Below, piece after piece: positions 42,625 to 52,139 of a stretch of DNA of 64,000 bases. The position numbers and the translations under genes are program-made. The stretch comes from Ruegeria sp. ANG-S4 (GTDB lineage: Bacteria > Pseudomonadota > Alphaproteobacteria > Rhodobacterales > Rhodobacteraceae): assembly GCF_000814005.1 (NCBI RefSeq), contig NZ_JWLK01000004.1, positions 62,001-126,000 on the forward strand, in the 5' to 3' direction. A model generated the notes under the pieces. The model did not search any database and had not been told where the DNA came from. It saw only the letters and a program-made list of their open reading frames with translations. Every line of letters starts with the position of its first letter. The first letter of the stretch is position 1.

Positions 42625-44663
42625 CAGGAACCGTAATTTTCGATCCGCTCGTCCCCTGGCCTCTGTTGCTGGTGGTGGCCGCAATTGCTGTCAGCGGGGT
42701 GATCCTTGCGTTGTGGCGTGGCCTTTCGGGGTGGGCGTTGCGTGGGTTGGCAGCGCTGGTCGTTCTTGCCGCGCTGTCTGGCCCGGTCTATCAGATCGAG
42801 GACCGCGCGCCGCTGACCGATATCGTTCTGATGATCGAAGACGAAAGCGCCAGCCAAACCTTGTCGGATCGTGCCGAGCAGACGCTGCAAACCGCCGAAG
42901 ACCTGGCCGCACGCATCGAGGCGCGCGACAATACCGAATTGCGCAGGATTCGCGTTGGCGACAGCGACGGCGATGAGGGCACACAGGTGATGGCTGCGGT
43001 GAACGAGGCATTGGCCGAAGAGCCACGGGCGCGCATAGCCGGAATTTTGGTGATATCGGACGGGTTGGTGCACGACGCCGATCAGGCACCGGATTTACCG
43101 GCCCCGATGCATTTGCTGCAAACAGGCCGTGCCGAGGATTGGGATCGCCGACTGATTGTCCGCAACGCCCCAGCCTTTGCCATCATTGGCGAACCGATCA
43201 CGCTGACGCTGCGTGTCGAAGACAGCGGCGCTGCACCGGCAGGCGCCACCAGCGCCCCGCTCGAAATCTCCGTGGATGGGGCCGAGCCCGAGCGTTTTAC
43301 GATTCCGATCGGGACGGATGTGGAACTGCCGGTCACGTTGCCGCATGGTGGCCGCAACGTCATTCAGTTCTCGGTCCCGCAGGCCGAAGGCGAGTTGACC
43401 GACCGCAACAACACGGCCCTCATTCAGATGAACGGGGTGCGCGACCGCCTGCGCGTGCTTTTGGTTTCAGGTGAACCGCATCCCGGTGGGCGTACTTGGC
43501 GTAACCTGCTGAAATCAGACAGCTCTGTCGATCTTGTGCATTTCACCATCCTGCGTCCGCCTGAAAAGCAGGACGGCGTCCCAGTGGATGAGCTTTCGCT
43601 GATCGCTTTTCCCACGCGCGAACTGTTTCTCGAAAAGATCAATGATTTCGACCTGATCATCTTTGACCGTTACAAACGGCGTGGCATATTGCCCGCGATC
43701 TATCTGGACAACGTCACAAACTACATCAACGACGGGGGTGCGGTGCTGGTCGCGGCCGGTCCGGACTTTGCGACTGCTGACAGTATTTTCCGCTCGCCAC
43801 TGGCCTCGATGCTGCCGGCGCAGCCAACGGCGCGCGTTATTGAGGAGCGGTTTGTTCCAATGGTGACCGATCTGGGCCACAGGCATCCGGTGACTACCGA
43901 CCTGGGAGAGGCCGAGGACTGGGGCGCATGGTTGCGGCAGATCGATGTCAAACACCGGACAGGCGAAGTTCTGATGACCGGTCTGGAAGATCGCCCCCTG
44001 CTGGTTCTGGATCGCGTAGGCGAAGGCCGTGTGGCTCTGTTGGCCTCGGATCATGCTTGGTTGTGGAGCCGCGGATTCGAAGGCGGTGGCCCCCAACTGG
44101 AACTGCTGCGCAGGCTTGCCCATTGGATGATGAAAGAGCCCGAGCTTGAGGAAGAAGCACTGTGGGCCGAGGCCAATGGCCAGTCGATGCGCATTATTCG
44201 TCAGACCCTTGGCGAAGAAGTCGGGCCCGTCACTGTGACCCGCCCGAATGGCGAAACGCTCGAGGTGGAACTGCGCGAAGTTTCACCGGGTCGGTTCGAA
44301 ACCGTTTATGTCGGGCCCGAGATCGGCCTTTACCGATTGCAGGAAGGTGATCATTCGGCGGTTATCGGTCTGGGTCCCGCTGCACCGAAAGAGTTCGAAC
44401 GGACAATCGCGACGGATGAGGTTCTGGCACCCGTGCTCGCCAGCTTACGCGGGGGCGCAATTCGCGTCGAAGACGGTTTGCCGGCCCTACGTAATGTGCG
44501 GGCGGGGCGACCTGCTGCCGGACGCGGGTGGATCGGTCTGACCCCCCGCGATGCCTATGAGACCCGCGACGTCACACAAGCGGGCCTACTGCCGCCGTGG
44601 CTTGCCCTGCTTCTGGCTGGCGGGTTCCTGGTGGCCGGGTGGCTGCGCGAAGGGCGACGATAG
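42621..44663 (+). CDS. Large membrane protein with VWA-like domain, last gene of MoxR cluster
   Basis: A 680-residue protein. Two N-terminal helices (about 12-30 and 38-55) and one at the C-terminus (LPPWLALLLAGGFLVAGWL) enclose a periplasmic part. The segment IVLMIEDESASQTLSD keeps a D-x-S-x-S motif of VWA metal sites. The middle (VLLVSGEPHPGGRTWRNLLK, LIIFDRYKRRGILP, VAAGPDFA) resembles a class I glutamine-amidotransferase fold used for binding. ATGA overlap with the DUF4159 gene shows coupling. Function unknown beyond the MoxR link. Confidence 0.83.
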   Translation: MTGTVIFDPLVPWPLLLVVAAIAVSGVILALWRGLSGWALRGLAALVVLAALSGPVYQIEDRAPLTDIVLMIEDESASQTLSDRAEQTLQTAEDLAARIEARDNTELRRIRVGDSDGDEGTQVMAAVNEALAEEPRARIAGILVISDGLVHDADQAPDLPAPMHLLQTGRAEDWDRRLIVRNAPAFAIIGEPITLTLRVEDSGAAPAGATSAPLEISVDGAEPERFTIPIGTDVELPVTLPHGGRNVIQFSVPQAEGELTDRNNTALIQMNGVRDRLRVLLVSGEPHPGGRTWRNLLKSDSSVDLVHFTILRPPEKQDGVPVDELSLIAFPTRELFLEKINDFDLIIFDRYKRRGILPAIYLDNVTNYINDGGAVLVAAGPDFATADSIFRSPLASMLPAQPTARVIEERFVPMVTDLGHRHPVTTDLGEAEDWGAWLRQIDVKHRTGEVLMTGLEDRPLLVLDRVGEGRVALLASDHAWLWSRGFEGGGPQLELLRRLAHWMMKEPELEEEALWAEANGQSMRIIRQTLGEEVGPVTVTRPNGETLEVELREVSPGRFETVYVGPEIGLYRLQEGDHSAVIGLGPAAPKEFERTIATDEVLAPVLASLRGGAIRVEDGLPALRNVRAGRPAAGRGWIGLTPRDAYETRDVTQAGLLPPWLALLLAGGFLVAGWLREGRR

Positions 44664-44729
44664 AGGCTTAAGCACTTTTTCACGATCTGCGCGGATGCTG
44701 GGACGAGACGGTCCGAGGATTTTCGCTTT

Positions 44730-46934
44730 ATGAGCCTTGCTGAAAAATTATCCCAGGAAAGGCGCGCCCGCCTTGCGGCAGAGCGGTTGTTGGAACTGAA
44801 GCAGGCTGAACTGTCAGCGGCAAACCAGAAACTGGGCCGCCACGCGATTGCCTTGACGCGCCAGATTGATGAAACCCAGGCTGAGGTGGAAACCGTTCGT
44901 GGCGAAAACGAAAAGGTCAAATCCGATCTGACGGTCGCACATGCCAAGATCGAGGTCGCCGAACGCCGTCTTTGGCATTCGATCCAGACGATACAGGACG
45001 GATTTGCCTTTTTTGATGGCGACGGTTACCTGATCAGCGCAAACAAGGCTTATCTCAGCGTGTTTGAGGGGTTGGACGAGGTCGCCCCGGGTATATCGTA
45101 CGACCGTATTCTCGATCTTCTGACCCAGGAAGGCATTGTCGACATCGGCGAAGACTCCGCTGCTGACTGGCAAGCCAATATGCGGCGTCGGTGGGCGTGT
45201 TCCAACCCCGAACCGATCGTGATCCAACTGTGGAATGGTCACTATATCCGCCTTATCGACCAGCGCGGCTCGGACGGGGATGTGGTCAGCCTGGCACTGA
45301 ACATAACGTCGTCCGTCCGGCACGAGGCCGAGTTGCACGCTGCGCGCGAGCGTGCCGAGGCGGCCAATCGTGCCAAATCCGCCTTTCTGGCGAACATGAG
45401 CCACGAAATCCGCACTCCGATGAACGGCATTGTCGGCATGACAGAATTGCTGACGGAAACTCCGTTATGTGATGAGCAACGGCTTTACGTAAATACCATC
45501 CGCAACTCGGGCGAGGCACTTCTTGTCATCATCAACGACGTCTTGGACTATTCCAAGATCGAGGCGGACAAGCTTGCGCTGCATCCTGAACAATTCGATT
45601 TGGAGCGGTGTATCCTTGAAGTCTCGATGCTGCTGCAGCCCAGCGTTCGCGACAAAGGACTGACGCTGCTGGTGGATTACGACCTGTTCCTGCCGACCCT
45701 GTTTGTGGGCGATCCGGGCCGTATTCGACAGATTCTGACCAACCTTGTTGGCAACGCAGTCAAATTTACCTCGGACGGGCATGTGCTGGTCCGGGTTACC
45801 GGGGTTCCCAATTCAGATGCGCAAAGCTGTGACATTCACGTCGCCATCGAAGACAGCGGGATTGGGATCGAAACTGACAAAATCTCGCATATCTTCGGCG
45901 AGTTCAATCAGGTCGAAGACGAGCGCAACCGGCAATTCGAGGGGACTGGGCTCGGGCTGGCAATCACCAAGCGGCTGATCACAATGATGGGCGGAACGGT
46001 CTGGGTGGAAAGCGAGCCGGGCAAAGGGTCGTGTTTCGGCTTCCGTATCACGCTGCCGACGGCGGAAGGGCCACAGCCTGCACCGCCGAATCTGGCCGAC
46101 CAGTTGCAAAATGTTGTCGTGGTCGAAGACCTTGAAGTGAACCGGGCGATATTGACCAAGCAACTGGGGCGCCTGGGGTCGCAGGTTACCGTATGTGAAT
46201 CCGGTGGTGCCGCACTTGGGGCCATCAACGATACCGTTGACCTTGTGATTTGCGATCAGGACTTGCCGGATATGGAAGCGTTGGAATTGGCCAAGACCCT
46301 GCGGGGACAGGGTTGGGATGATCTGCCAATCGTCGTGATGTCCGCCAATCCCGCCATCATTCACGCCGACCCCACGCACAACCTGATTGACGGTGTGTTG
46401 CAGAAACCTATCCCCAGGTCCGAGCTGTACGCCCGGCTTCTGGACCTTGGTGTGCCGCGTGCGGCAAGCCCCGAACCGACGCGACATCCGGAAGTCAAAA
46501 AGCCAGCTGGCAAAAACCAGAGACAAATGCGGGTATTGGCGGCGGAGGACAACCGGACCAATCAATTGATCTTTCGAAAGATGACCAAGGACCTGAACAT
46601 CGAACTGCGGTTTGCCGCCAACGGGCTGGAGGCGGTCGAAGCCTATTTGGACTTCAACCCGGATCTGATCTTCATGGACATCTCGATGCCGCAGATGGAC
46701 GGAAAACAAGCCACAGCGGAGATCCGAAGACGCGAAATCGGCACCGCCAAAAGCGTGCCCATCGTTGCCCTAACGGCGCATGCAATGGCCGGAGACGATC
46801 AGGGCATCCTGGCCGCTGGTCTGGATCATTATCTGACAAAACCGCTGCACAAGAAACTGATCCACCAAATGATCATGGATCACCATCCTGAAGATACAGC
46901 TGCATTGACGGATGACTCTCCATCGGCTGATTGA
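44730..46934 (+). CDS. Soluble hybrid histidine kinase, PAS-HisKA-HATPase-REC-REC
   Basis: A 734-residue sensor without membrane segments. It begins with a coiled coil (about 5-85), then a PAS domain ([23 protein letters not shown], about 88-200), HisKA with His225 in [10 protein letters not shown], and HATPase (about 325-450; [26 protein letters not shown]). Receiver 1 has phosphoacceptor Asp509 ([10 protein letters not shown]) and receiver 2 Asp650 ([12 protein letters not shown]) with the final Lys in YLTKPL. No Hpt or output domain is present, so phosphate must leave to a separate partner. It is read 66 nt after the MoxR cluster; a functional link is not shown. Confidence 0.92.
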   Translation: MSLAEKLSQERRARLAAERLLELKQAELSAANQKLGRHAIALTRQIDETQAEVETVRGENEKVKSDLTVAHAKIEVAERRLWHSIQTIQDGFAFFDGDGYLISANKAYLSVFEGLDEVAPGISYDRILDLLTQEGIVDIGEDSAADWQANMRRRWACSNPEPIVIQLWNGHYIRLIDQRGSDGDVVSLALNITSSVRHEAELHAARERAEAANRAKSAFLANMSHEIRTPMNGIVGMTELLTETPLCDEQRLYVNTIRNSGEALLVIINDVLDYSKIEADKLALHPEQFDLERCILEVSMLLQPSVRDKGLTLLVDYDLFLPTLFVGDPGRIRQILTNLVGNAVKFTSDGHVLVRVTGVPNSDAQSCDIHVAIEDSGIGIETDKISHIFGEFNQVEDERNRQFEGTGLGLAITKRLITMMGGTVWVESEPGKGSCFGFRITLPTAEGPQPAPPNLADQLQNVVVVEDLEVNRAILTKQLGRLGSQVTVCESGGAALGAINDTVDLVICDQDLPDMEALELAKTLRGQGWDDLPIVVMSANPAIIHADPTHNLIDGVLQKPIPRSELYARLLDLGVPRAASPEPTRHPEVKKPAGKNQRQMRVLAAEDNRTNQLIFRKMTKDLNIELRFAANGLEAVEAYLDFNPDLIFMDISMPQMDGKQATAEIRRREIGTAKSVPIVALTAHAMAGDDQGILAAGLDHYLTKPLHKKLIHQMIMDHHPEDTAALTDDSPSAD

Positions 46935-46981
46935 CGCCTTGGGCGGTTCAAATCGACAAGCATGGGGGCTATTCTGGCCCC

Positions 46982-47443
46982 ATGCCACATCCAAAGAATT
47001 TTCGCGTCCGCGCACTTGGCGAAATTGCCATTCGCTGCTCAGACATGAGCGCAATGGTTGCCTTCTACGAAGATGTAATTGGTTTGGAGCGTCTCAGTGG
47101 TGATCACAACAGCGCCATCACGTTCTTTCGGATTGCCGCAGGATTTGATGGGCATACGCAGGTTCTTGCGCTTTTTCATCACAAAGCGGCGCCTCGTCCG
47201 GGCCTGCACCCAACCGGAGACGATAGACCGGTAACCGGAGGCAACTCGTCGTTGCATCATATTGCCCTGTCGCTGCCTTTTGATGAACAGGCAGCCGTAA
47301 TGAGTTGGTATGACCAGATCGGCCAATCCTACCGCGTCGAAACCTTCGATTGGATTGGCTGGCGCGGAATTTTCACCGAAGACCCCGAGGGTAACACAGT
47401 TGAACTGGTTGCCTATGACAGGTCGATGTTAAGTCAGGCTTGA
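46982..47443 (+). CDS. VOC (glyoxalase/dioxygenase superfamily) protein
   Basis: A 153-residue protein with one full vicinal-oxygen-chelate unit pair. IRCSDMSAMVAFYEDVIGL opens the first beta-alpha module, SLHHIALSLP carries the first-half metal His position, and GRIFTEDPEGNTVELVAYD-like residues (GIFTEDPEGNTVELVAYD) close with the metal Glu. ATG at 46982 is preferred; a TTG at 46931 would overlap the kinase stop. Substrate unknown. It converges on yaaA with a 10-nt overlap. Confidence 0.83.
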   Translation: MPHPKNFRVRALGEIAIRCSDMSAMVAFYEDVIGLERLSGDHNSAITFFRIAAGFDGHTQVLALFHHKAAPRPGLHPTGDDRPVTGGNSSLHHIALSLPFDEQAAVMSWYDQIGQSYRVETFDWIGWRGIFTEDPEGNTVELVAYDRSMLSQA

Positions 47444-48204
47444 TAAGGGCGCACGAAGACGGGTTTGTCTTCGCCCGAAAGCTCCGGTCGGTATTCATAT
47501 CCGCCGCTGTCGAACTCCAGCAGTGCCTGCGGGTCCGTCAACCGATGCTGAATGATGTACCGCGCCATCGCCCCGCGCGCCTTTTTGGCGAAAAAGCTGA
47601 CGATCTTGGAGGCTCCGGCCTTGTCTTCCATAAAGACGGGCGTGATCACTTTCAGCTTAAGTGCTTTAAGATCAACCGCCCCAAAGTACTCCTGACTGGC
47701 GCAATTGACCAAGGTATCGCTTCCGACCGCGTCGGCTTGCGCGTTCAGGGCCTTGCCGAGTTGGTCGCGCCAGTATTCATAAAGGTTTTTGCCGCGGCGG
47801 GTCTTCAATTTGCTTCCCATCTCAAGCCGGTAAGGCTGAATTCCATCCAACGGTCGCAATACGCCATAAAGCCCGGACAGGATGCGCAGATGATCCTGCG
47901 CCCAGTCCATCTCATCCGCATCCAGCGATGCCGCTTCAAGACCCTGATAAGTGTCGCCGGCAAAGGCCAGAGCTGCCGGGCGTGTTGCCTCTGCTGCGGG
48001 CGCTTCAGCAAAGGTGCGATACCTGTCCCGATTCAGCCGGGCCAGATCGTCGCTCAGGTCCATCAGCTTTTTGAGGTCGCCAAGCGTCAGGTTGCGCGCG
48101 GTTTTGGACAGGCGGATGGCGTCATCCTGGAAATCCGGTTGCGTGACGTCCACGTCCCGCCCCGCCCAGTCCAGCCGCTTGGCCGGGGAAATCACTACCA
48201 GCAT
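47434..48204 (-). CDS. yaaA: Peroxide stress protein YaaA
   Basis: A 256-residue DUF328 family protein, matching YaaA in length and throughout: MLVVISPAKRLDW, LSDDLARLNRDRY, FAGDTYQGLEA, LSGLYGVLRPLDGIQPYRLEMGSKL, NLYEYWRD, VNCASQEYF and the final FDSGGYEYRPELS. In E. coli it binds DNA and limits iron-driven oxidative damage under peroxide stress. No OxyR-like operator was recognised nearby. Upstream 33 nt separate it from the recQ stop, so it may follow recQ on one transcript. Confidence 0.95.
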   Translation of the reverse strand: MLVVISPAKRLDWAGRDVDVTQPDFQDDAIRLSKTARNLTLGDLKKLMDLSDDLARLNRDRYRTFAEAPAAEATRPAALAFAGDTYQGLEAASLDADEMDWAQDHLRILSGLYGVLRPLDGIQPYRLEMGSKLKTRRGKNLYEYWRDQLGKALNAQADAVGSDTLVNCASQEYFGAVDLKALKLKVITPVFMEDKAGASKIVSFFAKKARGAMARYIIQHRLTDPQALLEFDSGGYEYRPELSGEDKPVFVRPYQA

Positions 48205-48237
48205 ATCTGCCCTCGTTCCTTGCCTTCACCGGGGTAT

Positions 48238-50277
48238 CTAGCCCGCTTGCCGCAACACGTCCAGAAAGGCTTCGCCGAACCTTTCGTGCCGGCGATCCCC
48301 CAAGACCTGTTCCAATCCGCGCGGGTTGTCAGGGCGCAGCTTCGCGACCTTGGCAAGCTGCGAGGCCGAGCAGGTCAGCGGTTTGTCGGTACCGTCCGGG
48401 CCACGGGCCAGGTCGTTCTGAACAGCCAATAGTTGGTCGTAAATATCGCCTTGGTCACGACCCGCCAGTTTGCGACGAACCGGATGTACTGCGGCAACCT
48501 CTCCGGCGATCACCTTTAAGAACGTATCGCCATACCGTTCCAGCTTTTTTGCGCCCACCCCACCAATACGCGCCATGTCGTCCAAGGACATTGGGCGCTT
48601 TTCGGCCATTTCGATCAGAGTGCGATCCGGGAAAATGACATATGCTGGGACTCGAGCGGACTCGGCCAGAGCGCGGCGTTTGGACTTGAGTGCGGACAGC
48701 AGAGGCGCGTCTTCTTCGGCCACCATTGCTTTGACAGCGGGGCGGCGGGTGGCTTTACGGATCGTATCCTTGCGCAGACTGATCTGCGCCTCGCCCTTCA
48801 GGATCGGTTTGGCGGTTTCGGTCATGCGCAACGCACCGTGGCGCTCTGGGTCGGGACGGATCAGGTCGTGCCCCATCATCTGACGAAAAATCGCCTGCCA
48901 TTGCGGGCGTGACCAGTCTGTGCCGATACCCCAGGTTGACAGGCTTTCATGGCGCCGGGCGCGGGTCTTGTCCGTTTCATTGCCCAGCAGAATATCGATC
49001 AAATGCCCCGAACCAAACCATTCCTCGGTGCGCAGGATCGCGGACAGGGCCATGCGGACGGGGGTGGTGCCATCGAATACCTCGGGCGGGCTATCGCACA
49101 GATCGCATTTGCCGCAGGGGGCGGCTTGTTCTCCGAAGTAGCCCAATAAGGTCTGACGACGGCATGACAGCGCTTCGGCCAACCCCAGCAGAGCGTTCAG
49201 CCGTGCATGGTCGGCCATGCGCCGTTCTGGTGGGGCGAGCCCCTCGTCGATTTGTGAGCGGCGCAAGCGAATATCGTCGGGGCCGAACAGGGTCAGCGTC
49301 TCGGCCGGTCCTCCATCGCGCCCGGCGCGTCCGATTTCCTGATAATAGGCCTCGATGGATTTCGGCAGATCGGCATGCGCAACCCAACGGATATCCGGCT
49401 TGTCGATGCCCATGCCGAAAGCAACGGTTGCGACGACGATCAGCCCATCCCCGCGCGCAAAACGGGTTTCGACGATTCGGCGATCTTCGGCCTCCATCCC
49501 GCCGTGGTAATAGCAGGCGGCATGACCTTCGTCGCGCAGTGCCTGCGCGAGTGCTTCGGTTTTATTGCGGGTTCCGCAGTAGACGATACCGGGCTGACCT
49601 TTGCGCGCAGCAGCAAAGTCGAGGATTTGTTTGCGCGGCCCGTCCTTGGCGGCAAACGCCAGATGGATGTTGGGGCGGTCGAACCCACGCAAAAACCTGA
49701 AAGGTTCGGTGCCGTCGAACAGTTTCTGGACGATCTCGTCCTGTGTTTCGGCGTCAGCTGTCGCGGTAAAGGCGGCAAGCGGAACCTTCAGCGCGCGCCT
49801 CAGCTCTCCGATCCGCAGATAGTCTGGGCGAAAATCGTGGCCCCACTGGCTGACGCAATGGGCTTCGTCCACCGCAATCAGGTTGACATTGATCCGTCGC
49901 AGCATGCCCAGTGCTGATCCGGCTGCGAGCCGTTCCGGCGCCATGTAGAGCAGTTTCAGCCTTCCGGCTTCCAACGCGTCCCAGACCGCATCGTTTTCTT
50001 CAGGTGTGTTGCCCGATGTCAGTGCACCGGCCTCTACGCCGGCTTCCTGCAGACCGCGCACCTGATCGCGCATCAGGGCGATAAGCGGCGAAATCACCAC
50101 GGTAACGCCGTCTCGTAACAATGCAGGGAGTTGATAGCACAGGGATTTTCCGCCACCTGTGGGCATGATCGCCAACACGTTTTCGCCGGCGGTCACGGCG
50201 TCGACAATCTCTTCCTGCCCGGGGCGGAAATCGTCGAATCCAAAGACATCTCGCAACAAGGGTGCGGCGTCGAACAT
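48238..50277 (-). CDS. recQ: ATP-dependent DNA helicase RecQ
   Basis: A 679-residue superfamily 2 helicase. Motif I is MPTGGGKSLCYQLPALL, motif II AVDEAHCVSQWGHDFRPDY, motif VI YYQEIGRAGRDGGPA. The RQC zinc module has its cysteines in SCRRQTLLGYFGEQAAPCGKCDLC (about 377-400), and a HRDC domain is near 530-610 (VFPDRTLIEMAEKRPMSLDDMARIGGVG). A C-terminal extension of about 60 residues follows. ATG at 50277 lies just after an inverted repeat that may be an operator. It works in recombination and fork repair. Confidence 0.96.
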   Translation of the reverse strand: MFDAAPLLRDVFGFDDFRPGQEEIVDAVTAGENVLAIMPTGGGKSLCYQLPALLRDGVTVVISPLIALMRDQVRGLQEAGVEAGALTSGNTPEENDAVWDALEAGRLKLLYMAPERLAAGSALGMLRRINVNLIAVDEAHCVSQWGHDFRPDYLRIGELRRALKVPLAAFTATADAETQDEIVQKLFDGTEPFRFLRGFDRPNIHLAFAAKDGPRKQILDFAAARKGQPGIVYCGTRNKTEALAQALRDEGHAACYYHGGMEAEDRRIVETRFARGDGLIVVATVAFGMGIDKPDIRWVAHADLPKSIEAYYQEIGRAGRDGGPAETLTLFGPDDIRLRRSQIDEGLAPPERRMADHARLNALLGLAEALSCRRQTLLGYFGEQAAPCGKCDLCDSPPEVFDGTTPVRMALSAILRTEEWFGSGHLIDILLGNETDKTRARRHESLSTWGIGTDWSRPQWQAIFRQMMGHDLIRPDPERHGALRMTETAKPILKGEAQISLRKDTIRKATRRPAVKAMVAEEDAPLLSALKSKRRALAESARVPAYVIFPDRTLIEMAEKRPMSLDDMARIGGVGAKKLERYGDTFLKVIAGEVAAVHPVRRKLAGRDQGDIYDQLLAVQNDLARGPDGTDKPLTCSASQLAKVAKLRPDNPRGLEQVLGDRRHERFGEAFLDVLRQAG

Positions 50278-50289
50278 GTGCGGGTTGGC

Positions 50290-50322
50290 CCTGTTTTAAG
50301 TTTTATCTGCTCTTAAGACAGG
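50290..50322 (-). promoter_or_regulatory. Inverted repeat upstream of recQ
   Basis: CCTGTTTTAAG (50290-50300) and CTTAAGACAGG (50312-50322) form an 11-bp imperfect palindrome (one G-T) with an 11-nt spacer, 13 nt before the recQ start and 34 nt after the yggT stop. It lacks a T-run. It may be an operator of recQ or a weak transcript end for yggT. Confidence 0.4.
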
Positions 50323-50355
50323 ACAATCACACACTAAGATTCAGTGAACAAGAGG

Positions 50356-50643
50356 TCAGACGAAATAGACCGCGTTGTTGATCAGGATAATCCGCAGCGC
50401 ATAGACGGCGACCAGCACGACCAAAGGTGTCAGGTCCAGCCCGCCCATATTGGGAAGAACACGTCGGATGGGTCCATAAATCGGCTCTAGGATACGGTTC
50501 AGACCATACCAGATCTGCGCCACAAGTTGCTGTTGCAGGTTAAGCACCTGAAAGTTGATCAGCCAGCTCATGATCACATGGGCGAGGATGATGAACCAGA
50601 CAATGTCCAGGATCAGCAATAGGATTTGGATCAGCGACAGCAT
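50356..50643 (-). CDS. yggT: YggT family membrane protein
   Basis: A 95-residue inner-membrane protein with two helices (LSLIQILLLILDIVWFIILAHVIMSWLI and LVVLVAVYALRIILI) and the family motif RILEPIYGPIRRVLPNMGGLDLTPLVVL between them. ATG at 50643 follows GGAGTGCCC. Plant and cyanobacterial relatives (CCB3/YlmG) act in cytochrome or nucleoid organisation; the bacterial function is not settled. Confidence 0.88.
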   Translation of the reverse strand: MLSLIQILLLILDIVWFIILAHVIMSWLINFQVLNLQQQLVAQIWYGLNRILEPIYGPIRRVLPNMGGLDLTPLVVLVAVYALRIILINNAVYFV

Positions 50644-50771
50644 GGGCACTCCGTTCGTCAATTGCCAGAGACCTAAGCGCCCCGGCGGCAAAGAGCAAGT
50701 GTGCGCCAACTGAACACTTGCGCTATGCGCCAAAGGTCCGTCTTATGAAAGCAACGAAAACAAGGGCAGTC

Positions 50772-52139
50772 ATGGCAGAGATTTCCAAGCGAAAGCGGAT
50801 CTGGGGTTGGTGGTTTTTTGACTGGGCCAGTCAGCCGTACCACACGCTGCTCGTCACCTTTATTTTCGGACCGTACTTTGCCGGCGTTGCAGCCGAGTAT
50901 TTCGCGGGCACCGGGCTTGATGCTCAGGCAGCTGATGCGCAGGCGCAAAGTCTTTGGGCCAGATGCCTTGCCATCACGGGATTGATCATCGCATTCGGTG
51001 CGCCGCTAATGGGGGCCTTCGCAGATGTGACCGGACGCAGGTTGCCCTGGATCTTCTGCTTTTCGCTGATGTACGCGGTTGGATCCGCCGCGCTGTGGTA
51101 CACGTTTCCGGACGGGTCGAACATGTGGCTTATGCTGTCGGCTTTTGGTCTTGGGTTTGTTGGCGCGGAATATGCGCTGATCTTCATCAACTCCCAACTG
51201 CCCGAACTGGGGGACGAAAGCGAGGTCGGAGAGATATCGGGCTCGGGCTTTGCATTCGGTTATCTGGGGGGCCTCATCTCTTTGGCAATCGTTCTGACGA
51301 TGTTTGTCGAGCAGCCGAACGGCAAAACCCTGATCGGGATCGACCCGGTGTTTGGACTTGACGCCGCCGAAAGCGAAGGGACCCGGTTTGTGGGGCCGTT
51401 CTCGGCCGCTTGGTTCATTTTGTTCATGGTGCCCTATTTTATGTGGGTCCGCGATGGCGAGCGAACCGGCAAGCATGGCAGCATGGGGCAGGCGCTGCGT
51501 CTGCTTGGCAGCACGATTGCCGATCTTCGCCACCGGGGCAGTCTGGCAGCCTACCTCGGGTCTTCAATGTTCTATCGGGACGCATTGAACGGGCTCTACA
51601 GTTTTGGTGGCGTTTACGCGCGATTGGTCCTGGATTGGGATCTGATCAAGATTGGGGTGTTTGGGATTGTCAGCGTTCTGGCCTCGGCGCTGTTTGCATG
51701 GATCGGGGGAAAACTGGACCGGAAATACGGCCCTAAACCGGTTATTCTGGTGGCCATCTGGGTGCTGATCCTGGTTTGTGCAACTGTCGTTTCGATGGAT
51801 CGGACGCAGATTATGGGGATCGCGCTGCCCGAGGGATCGCAACTGCCCGATTTCGTGTTTTTTGGATGTGGGATACTGATCGGCGGAATGGGCGGTATTT
51901 TGCAGTCTGCCAGCCGCTCACTTATGGTGCGACACACCGATCCAAAGGCACCGGTGGAAAGTTTTGGCCTGTACGGACTGTCCGGGCGGGCCACGGCGTT
52001 TGTTGCGCCAATTTTGATCGACATCGCTACCGTCGCGACCGGCAACGCGCGTCTGGGGGTGTCACCGATCATTCTGTTGTTTATTCTGGGCCTAGTCCTG
52101 ATGCGCTGGGTTAAACCGGAAGGGGATCAGAGCAAATGA
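50772..52139 (+). CDS. MFS transporter, UMF1/Atg22-like family
   Basis: A 455-residue twelve-helix carrier. It opens KRKRIWGWWFFDWASQPYHTLLVTFIFGPYFAG, the typical start of the UMF1 (Atg22-like) family, and the loop FADVTGRRLPWIF matches the MFS A-motif. The late block GGIGILQSASRS-like (GGMGGILQSASRSLM) is also characteristic. ATG at 50772 has AAGGG upstream; earlier in-frame ATGs at 50718 and 50745 are possible. Substrate unknown. Its stop overlaps the mepA ATG (ATGA). Confidence 0.85.
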   Translation: MAEISKRKRIWGWWFFDWASQPYHTLLVTFIFGPYFAGVAAEYFAGTGLDAQAADAQAQSLWARCLAITGLIIAFGAPLMGAFADVTGRRLPWIFCFSLMYAVGSAALWYTFPDGSNMWLMLSAFGLGFVGAEYALIFINSQLPELGDESEVGEISGSGFAFGYLGGLISLAIVLTMFVEQPNGKTLIGIDPVFGLDAAESEGTRFVGPFSAAWFILFMVPYFMWVRDGERTGKHGSMGQALRLLGSTIADLRHRGSLAAYLGSSMFYRDALNGLYSFGGVYARLVLDWDLIKIGVFGIVSVLASALFAWIGGKLDRKYGPKPVILVAIWVLILVCATVVSMDRTQIMGIALPEGSQLPDFVFFGCGILIGGMGGILQSASRSLMVRHTDPKAPVESFGLYGLSGRATAFVAPILIDIATVATGNARLGVSPIILLFILGLVLMRWVKPEGDQSK

